In this document: positions 45,180 to 54,048 of the stretch, one piece after another
Layout: every line of letters starts with the position of its first letter
How positions within the stretch are numbered: position 1 is the first letter of the stretch
Position numbers and translations under genes: made by a program
NCBI GenBank assembly: GCA_024743255.1
Contig: JANSWY010000011.1
Location: 1 to 64,000 of the forward strand
Direction: 5' to 3'
DNA: 64,000 nt
Origin: a bacterium
GTDB lineage: Bacteria > Bacteroidota > Bacteroidia > Cytophagales > Cyclobacteriaceae
The notes under the pieces: model-generated
The model's database searches: none
What the model saw: only the letters and a program-made list of their open reading frames with translations
What the model was told of the DNA's origin: nothing

Positions 45180-45257
45180 CCATCATACGTTACAGCAAAC
45201 AGCCCAATAACCCTAAAAACGATCTAATAAGAGGGATTTCTCAGAATTTTTGGAAAA

Positions 45258-46574
45258 CTAAAAATTTACAAGTTGTGTCTGAACAATTTGCATTTCTGCT
45301 ATTTCCAGTTGTCTAATCGCGGTTTCATATTCATCATGATCATTGAGTATAAGACCATTTTCATCGATTGCTGAATTACTATGCACCTTAAACTCAAAAA
45401 AGACATTACTTAAAAGATCAAGTTCATCGCCACTAATGGGATCAGAACCTGTTGTAATCCAGTCGATATGTCTTTCTGCGATATCTATTATCTCATCCCT
45501 CAGGTCGTCATCACTTGGGAGGTTTCTGAGAGTTCCAATGTAGTAAACAAATAAGCCTGTGAAATAAGAGTTAACAAAATGTGTTCCAAACACAGCATTG
45601 AAGTTATCTCCAAATTCTTCTTTTTTCTCTTCTAGAAAATCCTCAAAGACATAAGTAGTTAACCCGAAATACTCCCCTTCTATAAAATTTGATTTTCCAA
45701 CAAAAACAACATCTTTCTCTGTGAATGGATATTGCTCCCTTATGCTCCTGAATAAACCATCGTTTAAAGTACCTTTTATTGTAAGCACCTCATTTGTACT
45801 TCCGAAGCTTTCAACAAATTCAGGGTCGTTCTCAGCATATACAAGCGATGATACCCCTACTGACACAAGTGGATCAATACTTTTCTGTTGATTTATGGAA
45901 CTTGTAGAAACAGATTCAATGCTCTGAAACCAAAGTTCATAATTACCTTCCGTTACATTTAGCAATTGAAAATCATCGTTATAATTAAAGCCAGTTGCGA
46001 TAAAATCATCAATACTTGATGTCATCATAATAAGTCCTCCATCAGCAGATTTTGTGGTTAGTGTTTTTAGATCATTACTATAGTCATATTCCACCTTTGC
46101 TATTGAAGAACCATCAGAATCCAGCTTTTCCTGAGTAAATACTCTACCACTTTTGTAGTTACTAATGGTTTTTGTATTGTCACTGTTGATCAATTCCTTT
46201 GTCACCAATTCTCCGCTTGAGTATTCCAGAGTTGCAAACAATTCACCATCTACATCATAATAGCTAGAACTCAATGGAAGATTTACGTCATTTCTGCCAT
46301 GCTCAAATTCCACATGCCCAGAATTGATTGAATACACTTTATAGGTGGACAGATAACCGTTTTCATGATAAGTCACCTCATATTCAGTAGCTCCGGAAAG
46401 AGTTGTTTTAACTGCAGATTTGATCCATCCATTTTCATATTTCTCCAGAACAGTAAAAAGTTCATCAGATTCAATTTCAAATGACGGCTCTTCAATCATT
46501 TCAGGCTCGTCACTATTACAACCAATGATTGAAACGATTACAAAAAGACAAAGAGACAGTGTGAATATTCTCAT
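45258..46574 (-). CDS. Lipoprotein with YwqK/MORN-like repeats and MACPF/CDC-like signature
   Basis: I start at ATG 46574 (TTG 46607 is upstream), giving a lipoprotein signal (RIFTLSLCLFVIVSIIGC). About 438 residues, paralogous along its length to the lipoprotein ending at 41909. The N-terminal half has YENGWIKSA / YHENGYLSTYKVY / YYDVDGELFATLEYSSGEL repeats. The C-terminal half contains a helix (EEKKEEFGDNF) followed by VFGTHFVNSYFTGLFVYYIGTL, which resembles the MACPF signature (Y/F)GTH(F/Y). It is directly downstream of the SdiA-regulated-type gene and upstream of the sigma factor on the same strand. Pore formation or surface antagonism is possible but not shown. Confidence 0.62.
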   Translation of the reverse strand: MRIFTLSLCLFVIVSIIGCNSDEPEMIEEPSFEIESDELFTVLEKYENGWIKSAVKTTLSGATEYEVTYHENGYLSTYKVYSINSGHVEFEHGRNDVNLPLSSSYYDVDGELFATLEYSSGELVTKELINSDNTKTISNYKSGRVFTQEKLDSDGSSIAKVEYDYSNDLKTLTTKSADGGLIMMTSSIDDFIATGFNYNDDFQLLNVTEGNYELWFQSIESVSTSSINQQKSIDPLVSVGVSSLVYAENDPEFVESFGSTNEVLTIKGTLNDGLFRSIREQYPFTEKDVVFVGKSNFIEGEYFGLTTYVFEDFLEEKKEEFGDNFNAVFGTHFVNSYFTGLFVYYIGTLRNLPSDDDLRDEIIDIAERHIDWITTGSDPISGDELDLLSNVFFEFKVHSNSAIDENGLILNDHDEYETAIRQLEIAEMQIVQTQLVNF

Positions 46575-46618
46575 AGATAGATAGTTTAAGTCAGCAAATC
46601 TAACCAATCAAAGTGACA

Positions 46619-47548
46619 CTACTTTCTCAACATAGGAAATTTCAGAATGTAACCCCTATCGCCTTCTCCCTCACTACTAATATACATATCTCCATTCGGG
46701 GCAAAACATATTCCTTCGGGTTGACTAAGCTGATTTGGAGAAATTGGATATGTTGCTTCAATATCGCCATTTGTATTAAGAACAACTAATAGTTTCCCAA
46801 CTGAAGCCAACACGTAAAACTTTTCATGAATTGGATGCCAGGCAATAGCAGATGGCTCAAATTTTATTCTGTTTTCATCGTATTGGTAGTCTTTATTCTC
46901 CTCATAGAATTTCTTTAAATCCTTTTTGGTAATGGTAAGCTTAGGCTGCTTTTTAAAGTCGTCAGTATCCAGGTCATAGGCGTATACCGTTTTACCTTTG
47001 ACTTTTTCTCCTTTGATTCCACCATCTTCCTTACATGCAATTAGCAATTGATTCTTTGCTGGAAAGTATCCCAGACCTTCTGTATCGTTTGATTTTCCGA
47101 GAGGAGTTTCGATTTTTTCTGCTTTTACTTTCTTTTTTGTTGTGAGTTTGAAATTGTAGAGATCTCCATCACTTTTTAACACATATACCTGATTTCCAAT
47201 AATTTCCACTCCTTCATAGTCACCAGATTTAGCGAATGTTATACCATAATCGATATCTCTCATATTCATGTCATAAATAAAAACCTTACCCGTTTCGTCT
47301 TCAATTGTGAGTAACCTACCCTTATCGTCCATGGTTAAACCTGAGATCTCAGATAACACATATGGCAAAAAGAATTTATCGCTATGTTTTTTTAGATCGT
47401 AATAAATATCAGTTTTTTCAGTTATGAGGAACATTGCATCGGCTCTTTCTCTACCGGGTACAGTATCACACCCTGTTGAAAGAGCAAAAAACATAATGAA
47501 TGGAACTATTGTTTTGAGTGAAGAAAATGTGGATTGAATGTATCCCAT
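46619..47548 (-). CDS. SdiA-regulated-domain lipoprotein (beta-propeller)
   Basis: 309 residues. Lipoprotein signal ending ALSTGC (Cys27). Six-bladed propeller-like sequence with LSEISGLTMDDKGRLLTIEDE, DYEGVEIIGNQVYVLKSDGDL, NDTEGLGYFPAKNQLLIACKE and QPEGICFAPNGDMYISSEG, matching the SdiA-regulated family common in Bacteroidota. The biological role is unknown; binding of a ligand or protein at the outer membrane is likely. It is divergent from the HD-PycTM gene. Confidence 0.82.
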   Translation of the reverse strand: MGYIQSTFSSLKTIVPFIMFFALSTGCDTVPGRERADAMFLITEKTDIYYDLKKHSDKFFLPYVLSEISGLTMDDKGRLLTIEDETGKVFIYDMNMRDIDYGITFAKSGDYEGVEIIGNQVYVLKSDGDLYNFKLTTKKKVKAEKIETPLGKSNDTEGLGYFPAKNQLLIACKEDGGIKGEKVKGKTVYAYDLDTDDFKKQPKLTITKKDLKKFYEENKDYQYDENRIKFEPSAIAWHPIHEKFYVLASVGKLLVVLNTNGDIEATYPISPNQLSQPEGICFAPNGDMYISSEGEGDRGYILKFPMLRK

Positions 47549-47671
47549 AATGCTTAAATATCAATTGGCTACCGATGTATACAATAAAATTAGTAGTAAT
47601 ATCATTGTAATTGAATAAATTGTGTGGACGTTTTTCAATAACTTTTTATTGCAACAACCAGAAAAAAGTAA

Positions 47672-48895
47672 ATGGCAAAGGACTTAGAACTGATTGGATC
47701 GGCAAAGAAATTTGCTGTAACGATTTTAAAAAACGATATCTCAAAGGATCTGGTATATCACTCTTTAGAACACACTGAAGGGGTAGTTGCAGCTTCCCAG
47801 GAAATTGGAAAAGAGTCTGGTCTTGAAGAGGATCAGCTGGAGGTGCTTGAGTTAGCAGCATGGTTTCACGACCTGGGCTACCGCGACACTATCCAAAATC
47901 ATGAGGAACATAGTATTGAAATAGCTGACCAGTATTTAACAGATGCCGGTTATGACAGTAAGAAAAAAGACCAGGTAATAGGTTGCATTAGAGCAACTAA
48001 AATGCCTCAGCAACCTCAAAACAATGTGGAACAAGTTCTGTGTGATGCCGACTTATCACACCTGGGTAAAGAGGATTTTTTCGAAAAATCTCAATTGCTT
48101 CTGGAAGAATTAAACACAGTTGGTGACGAATTTATAACAGAATCCAAGTGGTTGGAGATGAATAAAGAATTTATTCTTGGCCATACTTATTTCACAGATT
48201 ATGCAAAAGATAAATTCAATCCTGCCAAGGAGAAAAACCTAAAGCAGGTTAAAAAAGAACTAAAGAAAGCCAGTAAAAAGGACAAGCAAATTGAGTCCTT
48301 AGAAGAGAATATTTTAAAGCTAAAGGAGAAGGTTGAAAAGACTAAACAACTCAAACCTGACAGAGGTATTGAAACCATGTTTCGCCTGACTTCCAAGAAT
48401 CACTTGCAACTCAGCGCAATGGCCGACACAAAGGCCAATATCATGATTTCTATCAACTCCATTATTCTTTCTATTCTAATGTCTGTTTTGTACAGAAAGC
48501 TGGAAGAATATCCTCATATGGTGGTACCTGCACTTATATTAACTGTTGTATGTCTTGTGACAATAGTCTTCTCTATTTTGGCAACCAGGCCAAATGTTAG
48601 TTCAGGAAAATTCACACGAGACAATATTATCAACAAGGAAACAAACCTTCTTTTCTTTGGGAACTTCCACGCCATGAGACTGCCTGATTACGAGTGGGGA
48701 ATGAAGCAAATGATAAAAGATGCCGATTATCTGTACACTAGTCTGATTCGTGATATTTATTTTCTCGGTGTAGTATTGGGTAAGAAGTACAGATTGCTCA
48801 GAACGTCTTATACAATCTTTATGTTTGGATTTGTACTAGCTGTGCTAAGCTTCATCATTGCTGAAACGTTCTTTAAATCTCCGTACCCGTATTAA
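47672..48895 (+). CDS. HD-domain phosphohydrolase fused to a Pycsar-effector-type (PycTM/DUF5706) membrane domain
   Basis: 407 residues. Residues 25-180 form a complete HD domain: YHSLEH, the FHDLGY His-Asp pair (66-67), NHEEHS and CDADLSHLG, so metal-dependent phosphohydrolase activity is expected. A basic coiled coil follows (about 190-235). The C-terminal part (about 240-405) has the PycTM signature RLTSKNHLQLSAMADTKANI and transmembrane helices at about 256-276, 282-306 and 380-400. PycTM domains are membrane effectors of cyclic-pyrimidine anti-phage systems. It converges on ppk1 with a 3-nt gap, and a class III cyclase lies just beyond ppk1. It may also act in housekeeping nucleotide or polyphosphate signalling. 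Confidence 0.82.
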   Translation: MAKDLELIGSAKKFAVTILKNDISKDLVYHSLEHTEGVVAASQEIGKESGLEEDQLEVLELAAWFHDLGYRDTIQNHEEHSIEIADQYLTDAGYDSKKKDQVIGCIRATKMPQQPQNNVEQVLCDADLSHLGKEDFFEKSQLLLEELNTVGDEFITESKWLEMNKEFILGHTYFTDYAKDKFNPAKEKNLKQVKKELKKASKKDKQIESLEENILKLKEKVEKTKQLKPDRGIETMFRLTSKNHLQLSAMADTKANIMISINSIILSILMSVLYRKLEEYPHMVVPALILTVVCLVTIVFSILATRPNVSSGKFTRDNIINKETNLLFFGNFHAMRLPDYEWGMKQMIKDADYLYTSLIRDIYFLGVVLGKKYRLLRTSYTIFMFGFVLAVLSFIIAETFFKSPYPY

Positions 48896-48898
48896 GTT

Positions 48899-50935
48899 TT
48901 ATTGCTCTTTTGCTTTTACCATTTCATAAGTTCCAAATTGTGCTAAGACTTCCGCTCCGGAAGATTCTATACTTTGGTCCTCTATGTTTTCATTTAACCT
49001 AGTAGCCTTTACATTATCAGTAAGCTGTAGATTAATGATTTGCTTAATCTCATCTTTAAGAGCCGGCTCGTATATTGGGAATATCACCTCCACTCTGTGA
49101 TATAAGTTTCTTGTCATCCAATCTGCAGATCCCATGAAAATTTCCTCATTGCCATCATTGTGGAATATAAATACCCTTGCATGCTCCAGGTAGCGGTCCA
49201 CGATTCTTCTCATAGATATATTGTCGCTTAACCCTGGCACACCGGGTCTTAAACAACAAATACTTCTAATGATCATTTCAACCTTAACTCCAGCCTGGCT
49301 GGCCTCATATACTTTATCTATGATGCCTCTTTCTTCCAGGTTATTAAGCTTGATGATAATTTTTGCCTCCTTACCAGCTTTCGCATTCTCAATCTCTCTG
49401 TCTATCAATTCATAGAACTTGTCTACTATGTTGAATTGAGATACCAGCAGATGCTTAAATGCTGTTGGTTCTTTTCTCTTGTACAGGAATTTGAATACCT
49501 GAGCAAGTTCATTCGTCATCCCATCATGACAAGTAAACAGACCATGATCGGCATATATTTTGGCAGTTTGCTCGTTGAGGTTTCCTGTTCCGAAGAATCC
49601 ATAGTATTTATTGGATCCATCTTCAAGCTTCTTTTTGATTAGAGCAACCTTAGCATGAACTTTCAATCCAGGAATGCTATAAATAATCTTAACCCCAGCT
49701 TCCTGCATTTTTGAAGCCCACATTAGGTTATTAGCTTCATCGAACCTTGCTTTTAGTTCCATGAATACTTTTACTTTCTTACCGTTTTTGCAAGCACTAA
49801 TCAATGCATCACCAATCACTGACTTCTCGGCCATTCTATAGAAAGTCACATTGATTTCTGTCACATCAGGATCAATTGCAGCCTCGTTGAAGAATTGCAA
49901 TACATAATCATAACTGTGGTATGGAAAGTGTAATAGTTGATCTTTTTCATCAATTGCTGACAACATGGATCTGTGCTGATCTAATTCCTTATGTTGAATT
50001 GCAGGTAGTTTAGGGTATTCCACTTCTTTTCCAAGAGGATTAGGCAACTGGAAATAGTCATTCAGATTGTGGTACCTCCCGCCAGAAACCATATCCTTTT
50101 CATCTAACCCAAATTGTTCTTGCATATGAGATAGAAGCTCCTCGCTGGTGCTGTTATCATACAAAAACCTGGATGGATCTCCCAGATCTCTTTTTGTAAT
50201 CTGCTTTTCAATCTTACCTACTAAATCTCCACTGTACTCATCATCAATATGCAAGTCAGCGTCTTTGTTTAGTTTAATACTGATGCACTCTTCAACTTCA
50301 TAACCAGGGAACACCAGATCCAGATGTAATCGGATAATATCATCAAGGAAAATATATTGATGATTGCCCCCTTCAACTGGTAATTCAAAAAACCTTGGAA
50401 GCTTGTCAGAAGGAATATTCACATAGGCAAAATGTGTTTCTCCATCCTTTTTCAATCTAAAGCTCAAGTATAATTGTCGGTTGTTAAGGAAATCAGCACC
50501 TTTAGATACTTTCCAAATTCTTGGTTTGAGGTAAGCAAGAACCTTGGTCTTAAAATAGTATAGAAGCGAGCTTTTCTGATCAACTGTAAAATTACCTTCT
50601 TTATAGATTGACAACCCCTTCTTTTCTAATTCTCCAAATACCTCACCTAAAGTCTGACCGTAAAGATTGAGCTGCTCATTTACCGCAGTATGAAGCTCCT
50701 TCAATAAAGCGGATGGATCAAGGTTCAATTTTTTATTGATCTTCTCTTTGTTGATCTTTTCGAGACTCCTTATTCCAGCTACCCGAACTCTGAAAAACTC
50801 ATCCAGATTTGAGGAATAAATTGCAAGAAACTTCACTCTGTCCATCAATGGCACAGATGGATCTCTTGCTTCATTGAGCACTCTCAAATTAAATGTTAAC
50901 CAACTTAAGTCTCGATTAAAATACTTTTGATCCAT
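48899..50935 (-). CDS. ppk1: Polyphosphate kinase 1
   Basis: 678 residues, complete. It polymerises ATP gamma-phosphate into polyphosphate, and the reverse. N-terminus KYFNRDLSWLTFNLRVLNEA; the catalytic histidine in GLKVHAKVALI; FGTGNLNEQTAKIYADHG; a second HKD-like motif with MGSADWMTRNLYHRVEV. It is 3 nt downstream of the cyclase gene on the same strand, hence cotranscribed, and convergent with the HD-PycTM gene. Confidence 0.95.
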   Translation of the reverse strand: MDQKYFNRDLSWLTFNLRVLNEARDPSVPLMDRVKFLAIYSSNLDEFFRVRVAGIRSLEKINKEKINKKLNLDPSALLKELHTAVNEQLNLYGQTLGEVFGELEKKGLSIYKEGNFTVDQKSSLLYYFKTKVLAYLKPRIWKVSKGADFLNNRQLYLSFRLKKDGETHFAYVNIPSDKLPRFFELPVEGGNHQYIFLDDIIRLHLDLVFPGYEVEECISIKLNKDADLHIDDEYSGDLVGKIEKQITKRDLGDPSRFLYDNSTSEELLSHMQEQFGLDEKDMVSGGRYHNLNDYFQLPNPLGKEVEYPKLPAIQHKELDQHRSMLSAIDEKDQLLHFPYHSYDYVLQFFNEAAIDPDVTEINVTFYRMAEKSVIGDALISACKNGKKVKVFMELKARFDEANNLMWASKMQEAGVKIIYSIPGLKVHAKVALIKKKLEDGSNKYYGFFGTGNLNEQTAKIYADHGLFTCHDGMTNELAQVFKFLYKRKEPTAFKHLLVSQFNIVDKFYELIDREIENAKAGKEAKIIIKLNNLEERGIIDKVYEASQAGVKVEMIIRSICCLRPGVPGLSDNISMRRIVDRYLEHARVFIFHNDGNEEIFMGSADWMTRNLYHRVEVIFPIYEPALKDEIKQIINLQLTDNVKATRLNENIEDQSIESSGAEVLAQFGTYEMVKAKEQ

Positions 50936-50938
50936 GGG

Positions 50939-52219
50939 TTATAATATTTTGATGACTTCAATTTCTTTTTCTATTCCTTTCAGCTTTTTATTCCCTAAAC
51001 TCGACCAATCCGAAACACCATTTTCTATTTGTTCGAAGTAATCTTTAGAGACCAAAAGCCTGCTTTTAAATTCTTTGTTCAATTGTTCCAATCTGGAAGC
51101 TATTATAACAGTTGTTCCTGAAACAGAAAATTGTTTCCTGTTATCATTTCCGATATTGCCAGTAACTACATCTCCACTGTGTATCCCCATTCCTATCTGC
51201 ACCTCCCCAAGTTTTTCAACATGCTGGAAGATTTCCTTAGCTGCCTCCAGTGCCGTCTCCTCATGATTGTCTAATCTCACCGGAGCACCAAAGGTCGCCA
51301 TCAAACCATCTCCAAGGATCTGATTAGTAATTCCATTGTGTTTATTTATTATGTCGATTAAGGGGCTAAAAAATTTGTTTTGAAAATCAATTACCTGCTC
51401 TGGATCTTTGCCCTGAACAAAATTTGTAAACCCTCTGATATCCAGAAATAGAATGGTTACCTCCTTCTTTGCAGAAACATCCTGATTATCTATTAATGCA
51501 TCAACAACCTGTTTAGATACTTGCTGACTAAAAAGCTGCTCCATTTGGTTTCGCTCATCTTCATATCTAACACGTGATTCCAGTAGCTTCCTGAATCTAT
51601 AAGAAACAAATGCCGCACATCCTGTGGCAATTATGAAAATAACACATCTGATATAATAAAGTGGTGTAGGTAGTTGCAGAGTGAATTTAGCAGCTTGCTC
51701 ATTGTATCCAACCGCTAGAGTTATGGCTACAGCATAACACAAAACAATAAGCAGTCCACTTAAAAGAGTTAGCCTAAAATCCAGGTGTAGAATAGAAATT
51801 ATCAGGATTGGTATGCATAGAAAAATTACTGGTGTATCAATTAGAGCTGGTAACTCTAATTTATTCAAAAGAAAGATTAGAATTAATCCAGGTATCAGTG
51901 ATTCAAGAATTGTCGTACCAATTTTATATCGCATTAGTACACCTTGCCCCTTTTTAAGTCGTCTATTAATGTGAATCAATGCAATAATCAAATGAGCTAC
52001 TAAAGCCTGACCACCAATTAGGATTTGGTAATAGTCCATTCTGCTTTTGAAAACTTTAGCTATTTGATCCCCGATGATAATGGAATCCAAAATGGCTGAA
52101 GTAAACGAAAGCATCATCACCATCAGGAATACGATGAGACGGATTTTCTCAATTTTAGCAAGCTGAAACTCAAGTCTGCTGTCACTAAAATTTGTGTTTT
52201 GTAAGGTCAATGTTTTCAA
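50939..52219 (-). CDS. Membrane-bound class III nucleotide cyclase with non-canonical base-selecting residues
   Basis: 426 residues. The start appears to be TTG 52219: no in-frame ATG lies upstream before a stop, and the first internal ATG is inside TM1. About six transmembrane helices (26-205), a linker helix, then a class III cyclase domain (about 252-395). Both metal Asp are present (D260 in FLDIRGF, D304 in ILGDGLMATFGAP) and the transition-state Arg376 is kept. The adenine-selecting Lys is Gln300, the Asp is Thr369 (family GDxVN, here GTTVI), and the catalytic Asn is Ile372. So the fold and metal site look intact but ATP preference is not supported; another nucleotide or loss of activity is possible. 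First gene of the ppk1 unit. Confidence 0.82.
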   Translation of the reverse strand: MKTLTLQNTNFSDSRLEFQLAKIEKIRLIVFLMVMMLSFTSAILDSIIIGDQIAKVFKSRMDYYQILIGGQALVAHLIIALIHINRRLKKGQGVLMRYKIGTTILESLIPGLILIFLLNKLELPALIDTPVIFLCIPILIISILHLDFRLTLLSGLLIVLCYAVAITLAVGYNEQAAKFTLQLPTPLYYIRCVIFIIATGCAAFVSYRFRKLLESRVRYEDERNQMEQLFSQQVSKQVVDALIDNQDVSAKKEVTILFLDIRGFTNFVQGKDPEQVIDFQNKFFSPLIDIINKHNGITNQILGDGLMATFGAPVRLDNHEETALEAAKEIFQHVEKLGEVQIGMGIHSGDVVTGNIGNDNRKQFSVSGTTVIIASRLEQLNKEFKSRLLVSKDYFEQIENGVSDWSSLGNKKLKGIEKEIEVIKIL

Positions 52220-52291
52220 TTCAGTAACTTTCGTTAACTTTAGTTTGATGTCACAATAAACAACCCATTTTTTTAAAATTCGCTACTTACA

Positions 52292-53131
52292 ATGGAAATA
52301 AAAAATATACTCGTTCCAGTTGACTTTTCAGAAAGCTCAAAGAACGCACTTCGCATAGCCATTGGATTGGCCAAAATGAACAACGCTTGTGTGCATATGA
52401 TTAATGCAGTCCATATTCATGCACCTCATCCGGATGTAACTGGTGGATCATTAATTGAATCTATTATCAACGATTACGAAACTCAAGTCCAACAATCATT
52501 TGATGAACTGGAAAAAGAAATTGTTGAGCTAAATGAAGTAGAACATGATTCTGAAAAGTTTGTCTCCTATTTAACGGATGCTATTTATACCTGTATCAAA
52601 AAACAGAGTATTGACCTTGTTGTAATGGGTACCAGACAACAACATGAAGAAATTGAACATCTGCTGGGGACACATGCAACAGATGTAATTGGGTTTTCTG
52701 AAGTTCCTGTTTTGGTAATTCCAGGCGGATCAAAACTCTTCAGTCCCAAGAAAATTGCATTTGCTACAGATTTGAAAAAAATTCAGGATCCTGAAAGGTT
52801 GGAGTCACTAAAGTATTTCGCTGAGGCATTTGGTTCGGAGATTACTCTATTCCACATCACGACCAATATGAGCACGGTAGTTCCAACAGGAGAAAAAATG
52901 GAAGAAGCGGAAAAGCTTGAAAATTACCTGGGCAATTTGAAATACAATGTAGATATCATTGAAGAAAAGAAAGTTTCTGAAGGGATATTCGATTTCATCA
53001 AAGAGCACAACATTGATATGTTGGCAATGATGCCGAGAAACCATTCCATTTTTGAGAAAATATTTAAATCAAGCGTTTCGAAAAAAGTAGCGATTGATAT
53101 TGAAATTCCAATGTTAACATTTCATGAGTAA
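52292..53131 (+). CDS. Tandem universal stress protein
   Basis: 279 residues, two UspA domains (about 1-147 and 150-279). The first begins KNILVPVDFSESSKNALRIA and has a partial nucleotide motif (VVMGTRQQ ... LLGTHATDVIG), with the usual GxxG replaced by GTRQ. The second domain lacks the ATP motif (MMPRNHSIFEKIFKSSVSKKV). Cytoplasmic; likely a stress or redox sensor. It overlaps the GNAT gene by 8 nt. Confidence 0.9.
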   Translation: MEIKNILVPVDFSESSKNALRIAIGLAKMNNACVHMINAVHIHAPHPDVTGGSLIESIINDYETQVQQSFDELEKEIVELNEVEHDSEKFVSYLTDAIYTCIKKQSIDLVVMGTRQQHEEIEHLLGTHATDVIGFSEVPVLVIPGGSKLFSPKKIAFATDLKKIQDPERLESLKYFAEAFGSEITLFHITTNMSTVVPTGEKMEEAEKLENYLGNLKYNVDIIEEKKVSEGIFDFIKEHNIDMLAMMPRNHSIFEKIFKSSVSKKVAIDIEIPMLTFHE

Positions 53132-53984
53132 ATACTTGATTAGATCGCTTCAAGAGAGTGATCTGGATCAGATGTATGATACATTTATAGAAGCTTTCTC
53201 TGATTATCAAATCAGCTTCAACCTTACACGAAAGCAATTTGATCAACGCTTTCTGGAGAAACTCAATATAAATTTTAACCTATCTGTTGGTGCCTTTTAT
53301 CAAGAAAAGTTGGTAGGATTTATCTTCCACGCTCTCAATGAATATCGGGGGGAACAAATGCTGTATAATGGAGGAACGGGAGTAGTGCCAGCGCATCGGG
53401 GACAAAAGTTGGTCAACATGATGTATGACCATATCAAAACTTTGATGCGTCAGAATGATATTAAGAAATCTGTGTTGGAGGTCATTACAACAAATCATAA
53501 GGCCTATAAAGCCTATGAGAAAGAAGGGTTTGTTGATTTGAGACTACTAAAATGTTTCAAATTGACTTCTCTGCTGGAAAAAGTGGAAAACGACAAAATT
53601 CAAATTGAACTAATAGAAAACCCGGACTATAACAGGTACAAATCTTTTACAGATTATGAGCCCTCCTTCATTGATACCTTTAAACAGCTTCCTTATAATT
53701 CAAATGATGTTGTAATAGAAGCAAGAATAGAAAATGAATTGGTTGGCTTCATGGCATTTCAGCCCCACCTGGGAAGGATTAGCCAATTGGCAGTGAATAA
53801 AAGTGCACGTAGTAAAGGAATTGGTACGGCTCTACTTCTAAAAGCTCAGGAGATCTCTGAAAATAAAAACCTTACACTACTAAATGTAGATGAAGAAGAA
53901 TTCGATATGATTAATTTTTTAATCAATCGAGGATTTGAAAACCAGCTCGATCAGTACGAAATGTATCTGCAATTAGATCAATAA
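53124..53984 (+). CDS. Double GNAT-domain N-acetyltransferase
   Basis: 286 residues from ATG 53124. The N-terminal GNAT domain has GGTGVVPAHRGQKLVNMMYDH as acetyl-CoA loop; the C-terminal domain repeats the fold with LAVNKSARSKGIGTALLLKA. Both halves keep the motif A glycines. Substrate unknown. It overlaps the universal stress gene by 8 nt and precedes murF-alr. Confidence 0.88.
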   Translation: MSKYLIRSLQESDLDQMYDTFIEAFSDYQISFNLTRKQFDQRFLEKLNINFNLSVGAFYQEKLVGFIFHALNEYRGEQMLYNGGTGVVPAHRGQKLVNMMYDHIKTLMRQNDIKKSVLEVITTNHKAYKAYEKEGFVDLRLLKCFKLTSLLEKVENDKIQIELIENPDYNRYKSFTDYEPSFIDTFKQLPYNSNDVVIEARIENELVGFMAFQPHLGRISQLAVNKSARSKGIGTALLLKAQEISENKNLTLLNVDEEEFDMINFLINRGFENQLDQYEMYLQLDQ

Positions 53985-54048
53985 TTTCAGTTTGGAACTA
54001 ATAGTTTAACCAGTTTTTGTAATTTGTTATTGGTAAGCCCCACTTGGA

